NCBI RefSeq assembly: GCF_042662685.1
Contig: NZ_JBHSYO010000002.1
Location: 372,001-436,000 of the forward strand
Reading direction: 5' to 3'
DNA length: 64,000 bases
DNA from: Pseudobowmanella zhangzhouensis
GTDB taxonomy: Bacteria > Pseudomonadota > Gammaproteobacteria > Enterobacterales > Alteromonadaceae
Shown here: one piece after another, positions 22,881-32,599 of the stretch
Position numbering within the stretch: position 1 is the stretch's first letter
How the letters are laid out: the number at the start of each line of letters is the position of its first letter
Made by a program: the position numbers and the translations under genes
Notes under the pieces: model-generated
What the model saw: only the letters and a program-made list of their open reading frames with translations
Databases searched by the model: none
What the model was told of the DNA's origin: nothing

Positions 22881-23789
22881 ATGCGTTTTTCATCTGCCAT
22901 GCTGTCTACCCTGCTGCTTTTCGCAGTATCTCTCCCCTGTGCATCTGCGCAACAGGCTTCGCCTACCGTCATCCGGGTACTGGACAATAACCACAGCCAG
23001 TCGGCCAGTATGGATTTCTTTATCGGATTGTTGGATCTCGCGCTGCAACAGAGTGAGGCACAATTCGGTCCCTACCAGCTTGAACATGTTGAAGTCCCCC
23101 ACTCACAAACCCGTGCCATGTACTTGCTTAATCAGGGCAATATTCTGGATGTGATGCATAGCATGAGTACCGATGAGCGGGAGTTTGGCGTATTACCCGT
23201 GCGCATCCCGTTGATGATGGGGCTAATGGGACATCGCATGTTACTGGTAAAGGCCAGTCGCATAGCTGAATTTAGCCAGCCGGATATCGTGAAAAAGTTA
23301 CCCTCCCTCATCGCGTGTCAGGGTACTGACTGGCCCGATTCTGCAATATTAGAGGCAAACGGTTTTATCGTAGCTAAGGTCAGCCACTATGATGCCATGC
23401 TGGCAATGCTGGAAAAAGAACGTTGCGATTATTTCCCGCGCGGGCTGAATGAAATTTACAGTGAGTTCAGTCATTACAATGGCATTTACGGAAAACTGGC
23501 CATAGCGCCGGACATCATGCTGTATTATCCCGCACCTATTTACTTCTTCGTGGCAGCAAATCAGCAAACACTCGCAAAACGAATAGAACTCGGCCTGGCA
23601 ATGATGATTGAGCGCCATGCGCTGCAGGATTATATAGCCCAACACCCAACTACGAGATTTATCTATCCGTTATCTCAATGGCAGGACATGCAGGTTATCG
23701 AACTTAAAAACCCGTTACTCACCCACATTCCTCTGTCATCAGAGAAGTGGCTGCAACTGGGTCAGCGGATCAAGGTTACTGTCGAATAA
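22881..23789 (+). CDS. Periplasmic binding-protein-like protein (SBP family 3 fold)
   Basis: 302 residues from ATG 22881, preceded by GGGAG at eight bases; the frame is open earlier into the tRNA, which rules out the longer start. A signal peptide (about 1-25, LSTLLLFAVSLPCASAQQ) is followed by a solute-binding-like domain: VIRVLDNNHSQSASMDFFIG, SMSTDEREFGVLPVRIPLMMG, HYDAMLAMLEKERCDYFPRG. This is a stand-alone protein with no ABC transporter genes next to it; such proteins in Alteromonadales are often of unknown ligand. Periplasmic location is predicted; substrate unknown. Confidence 0.75.
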   Translation: MRFSSAMLSTLLLFAVSLPCASAQQASPTVIRVLDNNHSQSASMDFFIGLLDLALQQSEAQFGPYQLEHVEVPHSQTRAMYLLNQGNILDVMHSMSTDEREFGVLPVRIPLMMGLMGHRMLLVKASRIAEFSQPDIVKKLPSLIACQGTDWPDSAILEANGFIVAKVSHYDAMLAMLEKERCDYFPRGLNEIYSEFSHYNGIYGKLAIAPDIMLYYPAPIYFFVAANQQTLAKRIELGLAMMIERHALQDYIAQHPTTRFIYPLSQWQDMQVIELKNPLLTHIPLSSEKWLQLGQRIKVTVE

Positions 23790-23896
23790 GACAAGGACGC
23801 CGCGTCGGCTTTGGCGCTAAACATTGCAGTGACCATCAAAATGATGACGGCGGCAATTACCCCGTATAACCCAAACCCTTTGGCACTTTTGTTCAT
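23762..23896 (-). CDS. Possible 44-residue exported or membrane peptide
   Basis: Short frame from ATG 23896: MNKSAKGFGLYGVIAAVIIL, then MVTAMFSAKADA and a short polar tail ending SYSTVTLIR. It has a basic start, one hydrophobic stretch and a signal-peptidase-like AKADA site. A weak AAGAGA lies about eight bases upstream. It overlaps the 3' end of the convergent 22881-23789 gene by 28 nt. Coding status is uncertain; kept because the composition is that of a real small membrane/exported protein. Confidence 0.35.
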   Translation of the reverse strand: MNKSAKGFGLYGVIAAVIILMVTAMFSAKADAASLSYSTVTLIR

Positions 23897-24001
23897 GACG
23901 CGTTCTCTTATTATTTTTATACGCTGTTGGTGAAATAAAATTACAAAAACAGTCTATTCTCCATACAAACAAAACGCAACCATATTAAATAATCGCGGAA
24001 A

Positions 24002-25234
24002 TTAGGTTACTTTTTGCCTTTGCTGAAACTTAGCATCAAGATAGGTGTGCTTTGTCAGGATATCCGCCAAGACTGTTTTTGCCCGCCATAGATCACTGAA
24101 ACGTAAATACAATGGTGCCAGGCCCAAACGCAATATATCCGGCGCGCGGAAATCTGCCACGACGCCGTCTGCAATCAACGCCTGACACAACGCATATGCC
24201 TGTGGATGGCGGTAGGCAAGCTGACTGCCACGCTGCTCCGGGGCCCGTGGTGAGATCAATTGCAGCGCTGAACAGGCAGGGTCTTCATCAACCCATTGCA
24301 AAAAGTGCTCACTCAACAACAGGGATTTGTCCCGAATATCAGCCATATGCAGCCCGGCAAATACATCGAGCGCAGCATCTAATACCGACATAGAAAGTAC
24401 CGCAGGCGTGCCACATAACAAACTATTGATGCCAGCGGCTGGCGTATAATCAACGGCAAAGGCAAACGGATTAGCGTGCCCCATCCAACCGCTCAATGGT
24501 TGTTGAATATCAGATTGCAGACGTTTGGCGACGTAGGCAAAGGCAGGCGCGCCAGGGCCACCATTGAGATATTTATAACCGCACCCCACCGCGAAATCCA
24601 CGTTCCACTCAGACAACGAAAGCGGCACGGCGCCCGCACTGTGGGCTAAATCCCACAAAGTCAGAGCACCAACCTGATGGCATGCTTCGCTGACCTGCTG
24701 AATATCCAGCATGTGCCCACTGCGAAAGTCCACCTGAGTAAGCATTACGACGGCCACATCGTTGTCCAGCGATGCCAGGATGTCCTCTCGCTCAACTAAG
24801 TGCAGCTCTATATGCTCGCCTAATAAAGCGCGCAGACCCTGGGCCATATACAAATCTGTGGGAAAGTTACCTTTCTCGGACACAATGCGCGTGCGGTTCG
24901 GGCGCAGTTTTAACGCGGCACTAAGCAACTTGAACAGGTTAACCGAGGTAGAATCACAACAAATCACTTCATCTGCGGCGGCGCCGATAATATCGGCCAC
25001 TTTGGCGCCCACACGGGCAGGCAGCTCAATCCACTGATGTTTGTTCCAACTGGTGATCAGATCCTGACCCCACTGGGTATTGACCACATCCATCGCGCGC
25101 TGTTTCGCCCCCGAAGTCAGCGGCCCCAATGAATTACCGTCCAGGTAAATCAAACCCTGCGGTATTTCAAATTGTGCTATGCAGGAGGCTAAGGGGTCTT
25201 GCGCATCCAATCGTTGGGCTTCAGCCAGAGACAT
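24002..25234 (-). CDS. kynU: Kynureninase KynU
   Basis: PLP enzyme that splits kynurenine into anthranilate and alanine (tryptophan breakdown). 410 residues, full length. Conserved LDGNSLGPL (31-39), SVNLFKLLSAAL (97-108), WDLAHSAGA with Asp195, and GCGYKYLNGGPGAP with the PLP lysine at 221. Its ATG overlaps the stop of the upstream hydrolase gene (ATGA), indicating translational coupling. Tryptophan dioxygenase (kynA) is not in the window. Confidence 0.96.
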   Translation of the reverse strand: MSLAEAQRLDAQDPLASCIAQFEIPQGLIYLDGNSLGPLTSGAKQRAMDVVNTQWGQDLITSWNKHQWIELPARVGAKVADIIGAAADEVICCDSTSVNLFKLLSAALKLRPNRTRIVSEKGNFPTDLYMAQGLRALLGEHIELHLVEREDILASLDNDVAVVMLTQVDFRSGHMLDIQQVSEACHQVGALTLWDLAHSAGAVPLSLSEWNVDFAVGCGYKYLNGGPGAPAFAYVAKRLQSDIQQPLSGWMGHANPFAFAVDYTPAAGINSLLCGTPAVLSMSVLDAALDVFAGLHMADIRDKSLLLSEHFLQWVDEDPACSALQLISPRAPEQRGSQLAYRHPQAYALCQALIADGVVADFRAPDILRLGLAPLYLRFSDLWRAKTVLADILTKHTYLDAKFQQRQKVT

Positions 25235-26007
25235 CAGTTTTCCTGTAAGTAACGCATTAACAACTCAAACGCGGCACTGCCGGGAGCAAGCCAATCAAAG
25301 TGCCCGCTGTCAGGCTCAATCAGCACCGGCATATCAATCAGCTGGCTTTGCTTAATCGGCACAATATTATCTTGCTGACCGTGCAGTAACACGCCTTGCA
25401 TTGGCAATGATGTGGGGTTTATCTCGCTTAAACGCGCCGGTTGATCTAAACCGGCAATTAAGGTTTTTGCAGCCTGCTGACAACCATTTCCACCCTTTGC
25501 ATAGGCCGCAATGTCGGTGATTGCCGCAAGGCCAATGACCCCTTTGACCTCATACTGCGTGGCCGCATACAAGGCCAACTGGCCGCCAGCCGAATGGCCG
25601 AGCAACCAGCTTTCACCAATCGGTAACAGCCCATGCTTTGCAATGGTCTGTAGTGCCGTATTGATATCATTAAACATGTCTGGCCAGCCGCCGGAAGTAT
25701 CGCCGATGCGGCGATACTCTATCGACCAAACCTCATAACCCGCATTGGCTAACGCACTGGTTAGCGGACGGCTATGCTCGATATCGTAGGCCTCTAGCCA
25801 ACAGCCACCATGGATAAAGACGATTTGCCCACGTGCTTGTCCCTGTGCCCGCCAACGCAAAAGATATTGATTTGTATCGTCACCGTAAAACAATTGTTGG
25901 TCAGGCTCGCTGGCCTCTAATTGCACAACGGCTGAATAAGCAATGGGATCTGCAACTGCAGACCCCAGCATTAACCAGCTAAATACCAACAACATTCCCT
26001 TTCGCAT
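25234..26007 (-). CDS. Exported alpha/beta hydrolase, kynurenine-formamidase-like
   Basis: 257 residues from ATG 26007; the longer in-frame extension has no ribosome-binding site, whereas AGGGA is placed upstream of this one. Signal peptide about 1-20 (LVFSWLMLGSAVADP). Hydrolase motifs: oxyanion HGG (66-68), nucleophile elbow GHSAGG with Ser139, acid/His near PDSGHFDWL at the C-terminus. Esterase/formamidase members of this family (KynB-like of the alpha/beta type) remove formate from N-formylkynurenine, and the ATGA overlap with kynU supports that job. Against it: the signal peptide would put it in the periplasm while KynU is cytoplasmic. Confidence 0.75.
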   Translation of the reverse strand: MRKGMLLVFSWLMLGSAVADPIAYSAVVQLEASEPDQQLFYGDDTNQYLLRWRAQGQARGQIVFIHGGCWLEAYDIEHSRPLTSALANAGYEVWSIEYRRIGDTSGGWPDMFNDINTALQTIAKHGLLPIGESWLLGHSAGGQLALYAATQYEVKGVIGLAAITDIAAYAKGGNGCQQAAKTLIAGLDQPARLSEINPTSLPMQGVLLHGQQDNIVPIKQSQLIDMPVLIEPDSGHFDWLAPGSAAFELLMRYLQEN

Positions 26008-26045
26008 GATTATCATCCCTGTTTCACACTGTGAGCGACTCGCGA

Positions 26046-29000
26046 TTAGCCAACAAAGACCCGAGCGTTGCGGAACATCCGCATCCACGGGCTGTCTTCC
26101 TGCCAATCATCCGGATGCCAGGAGTTTGCCACCGTGCGGAATACCCGCTCAGGGTGCGGCATCATAATGGTTACCCGACCGTCACGGCTGGTTAAGCCAG
26201 TGATCCCCTGCGGCGAACCATTGGGGTTGGCTGGATAATGTTCTGTAGGGTTGCCGTAGTTATCCACATAACGCAGGCTGACCGCCTGTTGCGTCAGTGC
26301 AGACTGCGCGCCTTGTGCATCTGCAAACTCAGCAAAACCTTCACCGTGCGACACCGCAATTGGCATACGGCTTCCAGCCATACCCTGCAACAATACCGAC
26401 GGGCTATCCTGCACCGCGACCAAGGAGAAACGTGCCTCGAAGCGAGATGAGCGGTTTTGTACAAAGTGTGGCCACAAGTCAGCACCTGGGATCAGAGATT
26501 TCAGGTTTGACATCATCTGACAACCGTTACATACCCCCAGCGAGAAGGTGCTTTGTCGTTCAAAGAAAGCGGCAAACTGTTCACGCGCGCGGCTGTTAAA
26601 CAGCACAGACTTGGCCCAGCCTTCACCAGCACCTAATACGTCGCCATAGGAGAATCCACCGCAGGCCACCAGCCCCTGGAATTGATCCAAAGTAATCCGT
26701 CCGGCCAGGATATCGCTCATATGCACGTCAACCGCGCTAAAGCCTGCACGGTCGAATGCTGCTGCCATTTCCACATGGGAATTTACTCCCTGCTCACGCA
26801 ACACCGCCACTTTAGGCGCAATACCTTTGGCGATATAAGGCGCAGCCACGTCCTCGTTTAGATCAAACGATAGCGCGACATTTAAGCCCGGATCGCCATT
26901 GTCTTTCTTAGCTTCAAACTCCTGATGGGCACAATCTGGATTATCCCGCAGCGCCTGCATCTGATGGGTGGTTTCTGCCCATACGGTGCGGAAATAGGTG
27001 CGGCTATTAATCAACACCGGCTCACCATGGCGGGTGAAACGCAGCTGGTCTTCACCATTTACCTCACCAATCACATGGCTCATGTCTGCCAGTTGATATT
27101 TTTCCAACGTCGCCAACACATCGGCTACATCGGCTTCTTTCACCTGCACTACCGCACCGAGTTCTTCGTTAAATAATGCGGCGAAATTGTCGTCGCCCAG
27201 GTGGTCGATATCCACATCCACACCGCAGTGACCGGCAAATGCCATTTCCGCTACAGTGGTAAATAACCCGCCATCAGAACGATCGTGATAAGCCAGTAAC
27301 TTACCCTGCTGCAATAGCGCCTGAATAGCATCAAAAAAGTTCTGCAACAACGCTGGGCTATCCAGATCCGGTACCTGATCGCCCAGTTGTTTATAAACCT
27401 GAGCTAAACAAGACGCGCCCAAACGGTTTTGTCCATTACCCAAGTCAATCAGGATGAGCTTGCTGGCGCCCTGATCTTTACGTAACTGCGGAGTTAGAGT
27501 TTTGCGCACATCTTCGACCCGGGCGAACGCGCTGATCACCAACGACAATGGCGCAGTAACCGATTTATCGTCCCATTTGGTCTTCATCGACATTGAGTCT
27601 TTGCCGACCGGAATGGTTAAATTCAGCGCAGGACATAATTCTTCTCCTACCGCTTTAACCGCCTCATATAAACCAGCATCTTCGCCCGGGTGACCTGCAG
27701 CAGCCATCCAGTTAGCTGACAACTTCACTCGTTTCAATTCGCCAATGTTAGCCGCGGCGATATTGGTAATCGACTCAGCCACGGCCATGCGCGCCGCGGC
27801 GGCATGATTGAGTAAGGCCACCGGGGTACGCTCCCCCATAGACATGGCTTCACCATGATAGGTATCAAACGCTGCAGCGGTGACCGCCACATCGGCAACC
27901 GGGATCTGCCATGGTCCAACCATCTGGTCGCGAGCGACCAAACCTGTCACGGTACGGTCACCAATGGTGATCAGGAAGGTTTTCTCGGCAATGGTCGGTA
28001 AACGCAACAGACGTTCTGCCGCCTGTTCCAGCGTAATGCCATCAAGCTTCAGTGGCTGTCCTTTGACAGTCAAACTGGTGACGTCGCGATGCATTTTCGG
28101 TGGCTTACCCAGCAATACATCCAGCGGTAAATCCACCGGTTTATTATCAAAGTGTTTATCGCTCAAGCTCAGGTGCGGTGCCTCTGTAGCCGTCCCAATG
28201 ACCGCATAAGGTGCGCGCTCACGACGACATATCTCATCAAACACCGCCAGATTGTGTGGCTCCACAGCCAGCACATAACGTTCCTGCGACTCGTTACACC
28301 AGATTTCCAGTGGCGACATACCGGGTTCATCATTGGGCACGTTGCGCAATTCAAAATCGCCACCACGGCCGCCATCATTCACCAGTTCAGGGAATGCATT
28401 AGATAAACCACCAGCGCCCACATCGTGAATAAATTGAATCGGGTTCTTGTCGCCTAATTGCCAGCAACGATCGATGACTTCCTGACAACGACGTTCCATT
28501 TCCGGGTTATCCCGTTGCACCGAGGCAAAATCCAGATCTTCACTGGACTGACCGGACGCCATAGAGGATGCAGCGCCGCCCCCCAGACCAATATTCATCG
28601 CCGGACCACCTAATGCGATCAGTTTGGCTCCCGGCTGGAAGTCGCCTTTTTCAATATGTTCGCGACGAATATTACCCAGACCACCAGCCAACATAATCGG
28701 CTTGTGGTAACCGCGGATTTCTTCACCATTAAAGCTGGTGACTTTTTCCTCATAGGTGCGGAAATACCCCAATAGCGCAGGACGGCCAAATTCATTATTG
28801 AATGCCGCGCCACCTAATGGGCCATCCAGCATAATATCCAGCGCATTGACGATGCGATCCGGCTTGCCAAAATCGGTTTCCCATGGCTGTTCAAAGCCTG
28901 GAATTCGCAGGTTTGACACGGAGAACCCTACCAAGCCGGCTTTCGGTTTAGCTCCACGACCGGTCGCCCCCTCATCACGGATTTCGCCACCAGAACCGGT

Positions 29001-29921
29001 CGCGGCTCCCGCATAAGGTGCAATCGCAGTTGGGTGATTGTGCGTCTCCACTTTCATCAGAATATCGATGTTTTCGTGGTGATACTGATATTCACCGCTT
29101 TGTGCATCGGCAAAAAAGCGCCCGGCTTCACTTCCCGCCATCACCGCTGCGTTATCTTTGTAAGCGGAATACACATAGTCACTGCATGACTCGAAAGTAT
29201 TCTTGATCATCTTAAACAGAGATTTGCTTTGAGCCTGACCATCGATGGTCCAGTCGGCGTTGAAGATTTTATGGCGGCAGTGTTCCGAGTTTGCCTGGGC
29301 GAACATGTAAAGTTCGATATCGTGAGGGTTGCGGTTGAGTTTTTGAAAGTTAGTAAGAAGGTAATCTATTTCGTCTTCGGCCAGTGCTAGTCCCAACTGA
29401 ATGTTGGCTTGTTCCAGTGCTGGGCGACCATCCTGCAGAATATTGACCTCAGAGAGTTTGGCGGGGCTTTGATGCTGGAACAGTGTTGAGGCGCTATCCA
29501 AACTGTCCATCACCGACTCAGTCATTCTGTCATGTAACAGGGCCGATAACTGCCGGTACTGGCTCGGGGTCAACTCATCGCATTGCAGATAATATGCGCA
29601 ACCACGTTCAACGCGTTTTATCTGAGTCAATCCACAGTTATGCGCGATGTCGGTAGCCTTGGAGGCCCATGGCGATATGGTGCCAACCCGTGGCGTGACC
29701 AGAATAAGCTTGCCATTGGGCTCATGGATTGCTTTGGCAGGTCCGTAGGTTAATAACTTCTTGAGTACCGCCAGTTGCTCGTCACTCAGGGGATCACTAT
29801 TCACAAAATGCACATATTCCGCATACACAGCCTGCACAGGCAGCCCTGCTGAATGGAATTGCGACATGAGCTTACGCTCTCGAAAATCAGAAAGTGCCGG
29901 GGCACCACGAAGAATCAGCAT
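26046..29921 (-). CDS. purL: Phosphoribosylformylglycinamidine synthase PurL
   Basis: Large FGAM synthase of purine biosynthesis, ATP- and glutamine-dependent. 1291 residues, the normal single-chain gammaproteobacterial size (E. coli 1295). The N-terminus ILRGAPALSDFRERKL matches the E. coli start; central blocks include VETHNHPTAIAPYAGAATG, SEHCRHKIFNADW and the structural-cofactor domain. The C-terminal glutaminase has FSYGDVLGAGEGWAKS, nucleophile LGVCNGCQMM and the PHPERVFR end with His/Glu. The exported hydrolase begins 38 nt below its stop on the same strand. Confidence 0.98.
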   Translation of the reverse strand: MLILRGAPALSDFRERKLMSQFHSAGLPVQAVYAEYVHFVNSDPLSDEQLAVLKKLLTYGPAKAIHEPNGKLILVTPRVGTISPWASKATDIAHNCGLTQIKRVERGCAYYLQCDELTPSQYRQLSALLHDRMTESVMDSLDSASTLFQHQSPAKLSEVNILQDGRPALEQANIQLGLALAEDEIDYLLTNFQKLNRNPHDIELYMFAQANSEHCRHKIFNADWTIDGQAQSKSLFKMIKNTFESCSDYVYSAYKDNAAVMAGSEAGRFFADAQSGEYQYHHENIDILMKVETHNHPTAIAPYAGAATGSGGEIRDEGATGRGAKPKAGLVGFSVSNLRIPGFEQPWETDFGKPDRIVNALDIMLDGPLGGAAFNNEFGRPALLGYFRTYEEKVTSFNGEEIRGYHKPIMLAGGLGNIRREHIEKGDFQPGAKLIALGGPAMNIGLGGGAASSMASGQSSEDLDFASVQRDNPEMERRCQEVIDRCWQLGDKNPIQFIHDVGAGGLSNAFPELVNDGGRGGDFELRNVPNDEPGMSPLEIWCNESQERYVLAVEPHNLAVFDEICRRERAPYAVIGTATEAPHLSLSDKHFDNKPVDLPLDVLLGKPPKMHRDVTSLTVKGQPLKLDGITLEQAAERLLRLPTIAEKTFLITIGDRTVTGLVARDQMVGPWQIPVADVAVTAAAFDTYHGEAMSMGERTPVALLNHAAAARMAVAESITNIAAANIGELKRVKLSANWMAAAGHPGEDAGLYEAVKAVGEELCPALNLTIPVGKDSMSMKTKWDDKSVTAPLSLVISAFARVEDVRKTLTPQLRKDQGASKLILIDLGNGQNRLGASCLAQVYKQLGDQVPDLDSPALLQNFFDAIQALLQQGKLLAYHDRSDGGLFTTVAEMAFAGHCGVDVDIDHLGDDNFAALFNEELGAVVQVKEADVADVLATLEKYQLADMSHVIGEVNGEDQLRFTRHGEPVLINSRTYFRTVWAETTHQMQALRDNPDCAHQEFEAKKDNGDPGLNVALSFDLNEDVAAPYIAKGIAPKVAVLREQGVNSHVEMAAAFDRAGFSAVDVHMSDILAGRITLDQFQGLVACGGFSYGDVLGAGEGWAKSVLFNSRAREQFAAFFERQSTFSLGVCNGCQMMSNLKSLIPGADLWPHFVQNRSSRFEARFSLVAVQDSPSVLLQGMAGSRMPIAVSHGEGFAEFADAQGAQSALTQQAVSLRYVDNYGNPTEHYPANPNGSPQGITGLTSRDGRVTIMMPHPERVFRTVANSWHPDDWQEDSPWMRMFRNARVFVG

Positions 29922-30062
29922 AGCGGCGGTTCCGAATTATTATTTGGATAGAGGCGTATAGAGGACCGGCATTATAGTGGAAAATCAATCATTTGATAAG
30001 CTGGAAAGCACGGCAATATTTCGTCAGAATAAGACATCGTAGATTTTCTGACAGGTGACGCT

Positions 30063-31469
30063 TTGACCTCTTTGTTGCGCGGTTTATTGCAGCGCTTGGC
30101 CCTCATTTTCACCTGTGCGGTAGTGCTGGCCTGCCAGCCCCAAATCAAAAGCAATGCACTGCAACAGGTACTCCAGCAAGGGGTACTCAAAGTCGGTACC
30201 CGTTATGGTCCCACCACGTATTATCAGGGCCCCGAAGGCCCGCAAGGTTTCGAATATGAGCTGGCGGCCGGATTTGCCGACTATTTGGGCGTTAAGCTGG
30301 AAATGTTGCCTTACTACAATCTTGACGAACTTTATCCGCAACTGGATTCCCGCCATGTTGACCTGATTGCCACCGGATTAACCGTCAATGCCGATTTGCA
30401 TCAACGCTTTAAGGTCGGTCCTGCCTATAACCAGGTCAGCCAGAAACTGGTATTTAAACAAGGCAGACCCTGGCCACGCACCGCAGATGAACTGGACGGC
30501 GAGATAAAAGTCGTGGCGGTCAGTAGCCATGCCAGTAGCTTACGTCAGTTGCAGCATAATTTTCCCGCGCTGCAATGGACAGAAACCAACGAGCAGGACG
30601 AAGAAGAATTGTTGCAGGCGGTATTAGATGAAGACCTATCCTTCACCATTGCCGATTCTCACACCCTGGCGGTTATGCGCCGGCGCAACCCTGAACTGGC
30701 AATCGCCTTTACCGTAGAAGAGGAACAACCGATTGCCTGGCTGCTAAGTAGCCATCAGGACGATTCGCTGTTAGCAGCTTTAATTGACTATTTTGGTCAG
30801 TTGCGTGCGGATGGTCGCCTCACAGCGTTGAACGATAAATATTTCGGCCATATCCAAAGTTTTGACTACGTGGATACCCGTCGCTTTATCGAGGCAGTGG
30901 AACAAACCTTACCTGAATACCGTGAGCTATTCAGGGCCGAAAGCAATAATCTGGATTGGCGCCTGCTAGCCGCCATGAGCTATCAGGAAAGTCACTGGAA
31001 TCCCAAAGCACGCTCACATACCGGTGTCCGGGGAATGATGATGTTAACGTTGGATACCGCACGGGATTTGGGCGTTAAGTCCCGTTTAGATCCACGCCAA
31101 AGTATTCAGGGTGGCGCTCGTTACTTCCAGATGCAGCTCGATCGCATCCCCGAGCGAATCGCCCAACCAGACCGCACCTGGTTTGCATTGGCAGCCTATA
31201 ACGCGGGCTGGGGCCATGTAGAGGATGCACGTATTCTGACCCAACGCCAGGGCGGCAACCCGGATCTGTGGGTCGATGTAAAGCAGCGCTTACCGCTATT
31301 GCGTCAGAAAAAATATTATAAAACGCTAAAATATGGCTACGCCCGTGGCGATGAAGCTGCCGCCTATGTGGCGAATATTCGCCGCTATTATGATACGCTG
31401 GTGTGGCTGGATGAAAATCAGGGCATCGCACCAGAGCAGGTGCCGAATCAGGCGTTAGAGCAGGACTAA
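30063..31469 (+). CDS. mltF: Membrane-bound lytic murein transglycosylase F (MltF)
   Basis: Outer-membrane-anchored enzyme cleaving peptidoglycan with formation of anhydro-muropeptides. 468 residues. It starts with TTG at 30063, preceded by AGGTGACGC. Lipobox VLAC with Cys24; solute-binding (SBP family 3) regulatory domain about 40-262; SLT domain about 295-450 with catalytic Glu309 in SYQESHWNPKA, GVRGMMMLTLDTA and LAAYNAGWGHVEDAR. Divergent from purL, the arrangement seen in many gammaproteobacteria. Confidence 0.95.
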   Translation: MTSLLRGLLQRLALIFTCAVVLACQPQIKSNALQQVLQQGVLKVGTRYGPTTYYQGPEGPQGFEYELAAGFADYLGVKLEMLPYYNLDELYPQLDSRHVDLIATGLTVNADLHQRFKVGPAYNQVSQKLVFKQGRPWPRTADELDGEIKVVAVSSHASSLRQLQHNFPALQWTETNEQDEEELLQAVLDEDLSFTIADSHTLAVMRRRNPELAIAFTVEEEQPIAWLLSSHQDDSLLAALIDYFGQLRADGRLTALNDKYFGHIQSFDYVDTRRFIEAVEQTLPEYRELFRAESNNLDWRLLAAMSYQESHWNPKARSHTGVRGMMMLTLDTARDLGVKSRLDPRQSIQGGARYFQMQLDRIPERIAQPDRTWFALAAYNAGWGHVEDARILTQRQGGNPDLWVDVKQRLPLLRQKKYYKTLKYGYARGDEAAAYVANIRRYYDTLVWLDENQGIAPEQVPNQALEQD

Positions 31470-31475
31470 TCAAGC

Positions 31476-31658
31476 ATGGCCAATCAAAAATTTCGTTTTT
31501 CCCGCCGTATGTTTAAAAACAACACACACAGACGATTGGCACTCAAGCGCGCGCATCGCAAAGTCAATTTGCGCCGTCAGGCTTTTCAAAATCGTGAAAT
31601 TTACTTATCCATGGATGGCATGACTGATTCTGTCGAATCTAATGTGGTAGTGGATTGA
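31476..31658 (+). CDS. Small basic protein, unknown (uncertain)
   Basis: 60 residues starting ATG 31476, six bases after the mltF stop; about a third of the first 45 residues are Arg/Lys/His (FRFSRRMFKNNTHRRLALKR, RKVNLRRQAFQNREIYL). AGGAC lies upstream but rather far. The last 58 nt overlap the convergent tadA gene, which weakens the case, since the C-terminal residues could be dictated by tadA. If real it may bind nucleic acid; no function is claimed. Confidence 0.4.
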   Translation: MANQKFRFSRRMFKNNTHRRLALKRAHRKVNLRRQAFQNREIYLSMDGMTDSVESNVVVD

Positions 31659-32131
31659 CGCAATTGCTTTTGTTCTTTTCGGCGGCGACGAAAAAACGCA
31701 GATAGTGCCGTACTGCATTGCTTCGCTAAAACACCACTTTCTACGTCGATTTGGTGATTCAATGCCGGATGTCGGCAAATATCCATCACACTGCCAGCAG
31801 CACCGGTTTTGGCATCCGCCGCACCATATACAACACGCGCTACCCGCGCATGAACCAACGCACCGGCGCACATCGCACAAGGTTCCAAGGTAACGTATAG
31901 GGTGCTGTCCACCAGACGATAATTGTTTACTTTACGCCCGGCAGCACGAATTGCCTGCATTTCAGCATGGGCAGACGGATCGTTGAGCATAATCGACTGA
32001 TTAAACCCCTCACCTATTACTTCATTATTTTTGACTAACACTGCACCCACAGGAATTTCACCCTGTCGCTCTGCCTGCTGGGCTAAAGACAGTGCATGCT
32101 GCATCCAGAATTCGTCTGTATTTGTTGTCAC
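31601..32131 (-). CDS. tadA: tRNA-specific adenosine deaminase TadA
   Basis: Zinc enzyme converting A34 to inosine in tRNA-Arg(ACG). With GTG 32131 as start it has 176 residues and the zinc ligands H55-A-E57 and PCAMC (Cys85, Cys88) fall two residues from the E. coli positions (57, 87, 90), which is why I prefer this start over the 28-codon longer frame. The ribosome-binding site is not strong for either. The C-terminal tail (RRRRKEQKQLRQ and a Ser/Thr-rich end) is longer than in E. coli. Confidence 0.93.
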   Translation of the reverse strand: MTTNTDEFWMQHALSLAQQAERQGEIPVGAVLVKNNEVIGEGFNQSIMLNDPSAHAEMQAIRAAGRKVNNYRLVDSTLYVTLEPCAMCAGALVHARVARVVYGAADAKTGAAGSVMDICRHPALNHQIDVESGVLAKQCSTALSAFFRRRRKEQKQLRQSTTTLDSTESVMPSMDK

Positions 32132-32314
32132 GCCGTTACAATTATTTACCTTAACACTCTGCCAATTAGACAAAAAATTAGCGAATATCACCAATGTTGT
32201 TCGTAACCATTTCACTTCGCTTTTATAAGATATTGATTTTTAAGACAATAAAAAGTGGCGAGGGAATTGCCTGATAACAACAGCAAGAGAATTTTATCAA
32301 CAGGGGAAACATTC

Positions 32315-32533
32315 ATGAATTTGACGTCGATCGGTATTATCGCGATTCTGACCTGGGGCATGATTGAACTGGTGAAGCAGTTCAAGCGTGGCGACAGCAA
32401 ACAAAATAGCAAGACTGTCAATGAATTACAGAGTCAGGTGCAGCAACTGCGTGAGCGGGTTGAAGTGCTGGAAAAGATCGTCACCGACAACAGTTATGAT
32501 TTGAAAAAACAGTTCGATAACCTCAAAGACTAA
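32315..32533 (+). CDS. PspB-like small membrane protein with coiled coil
   Basis: 72 residues from ATG 32315, with AGGGGAAACATTC in front. One N-terminal membrane span (LTSIGIIAILTWGMIELVKQF) then a coiled coil (VNELQSQVQQLRERVEVLEK, IVTDNSYDLKKQFDNL). The pattern, span plus QLRERVEVLEKI, resembles phage-shock protein B, but pspA and pspC are not adjacent, so it may be a related orphan. Inner-membrane location predicted. Confidence 0.6.
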   Translation: MNLTSIGIIAILTWGMIELVKQFKRGDSKQNSKTVNELQSQVQQLRERVEVLEKIVTDNSYDLKKQFDNLKD

Positions 32534-32599
32534 TCGGTACTTTGCAATACAGATGACATTCGCTAAAGTGGCGGCTGATTGCCGCTACTTGTGTTTTCT

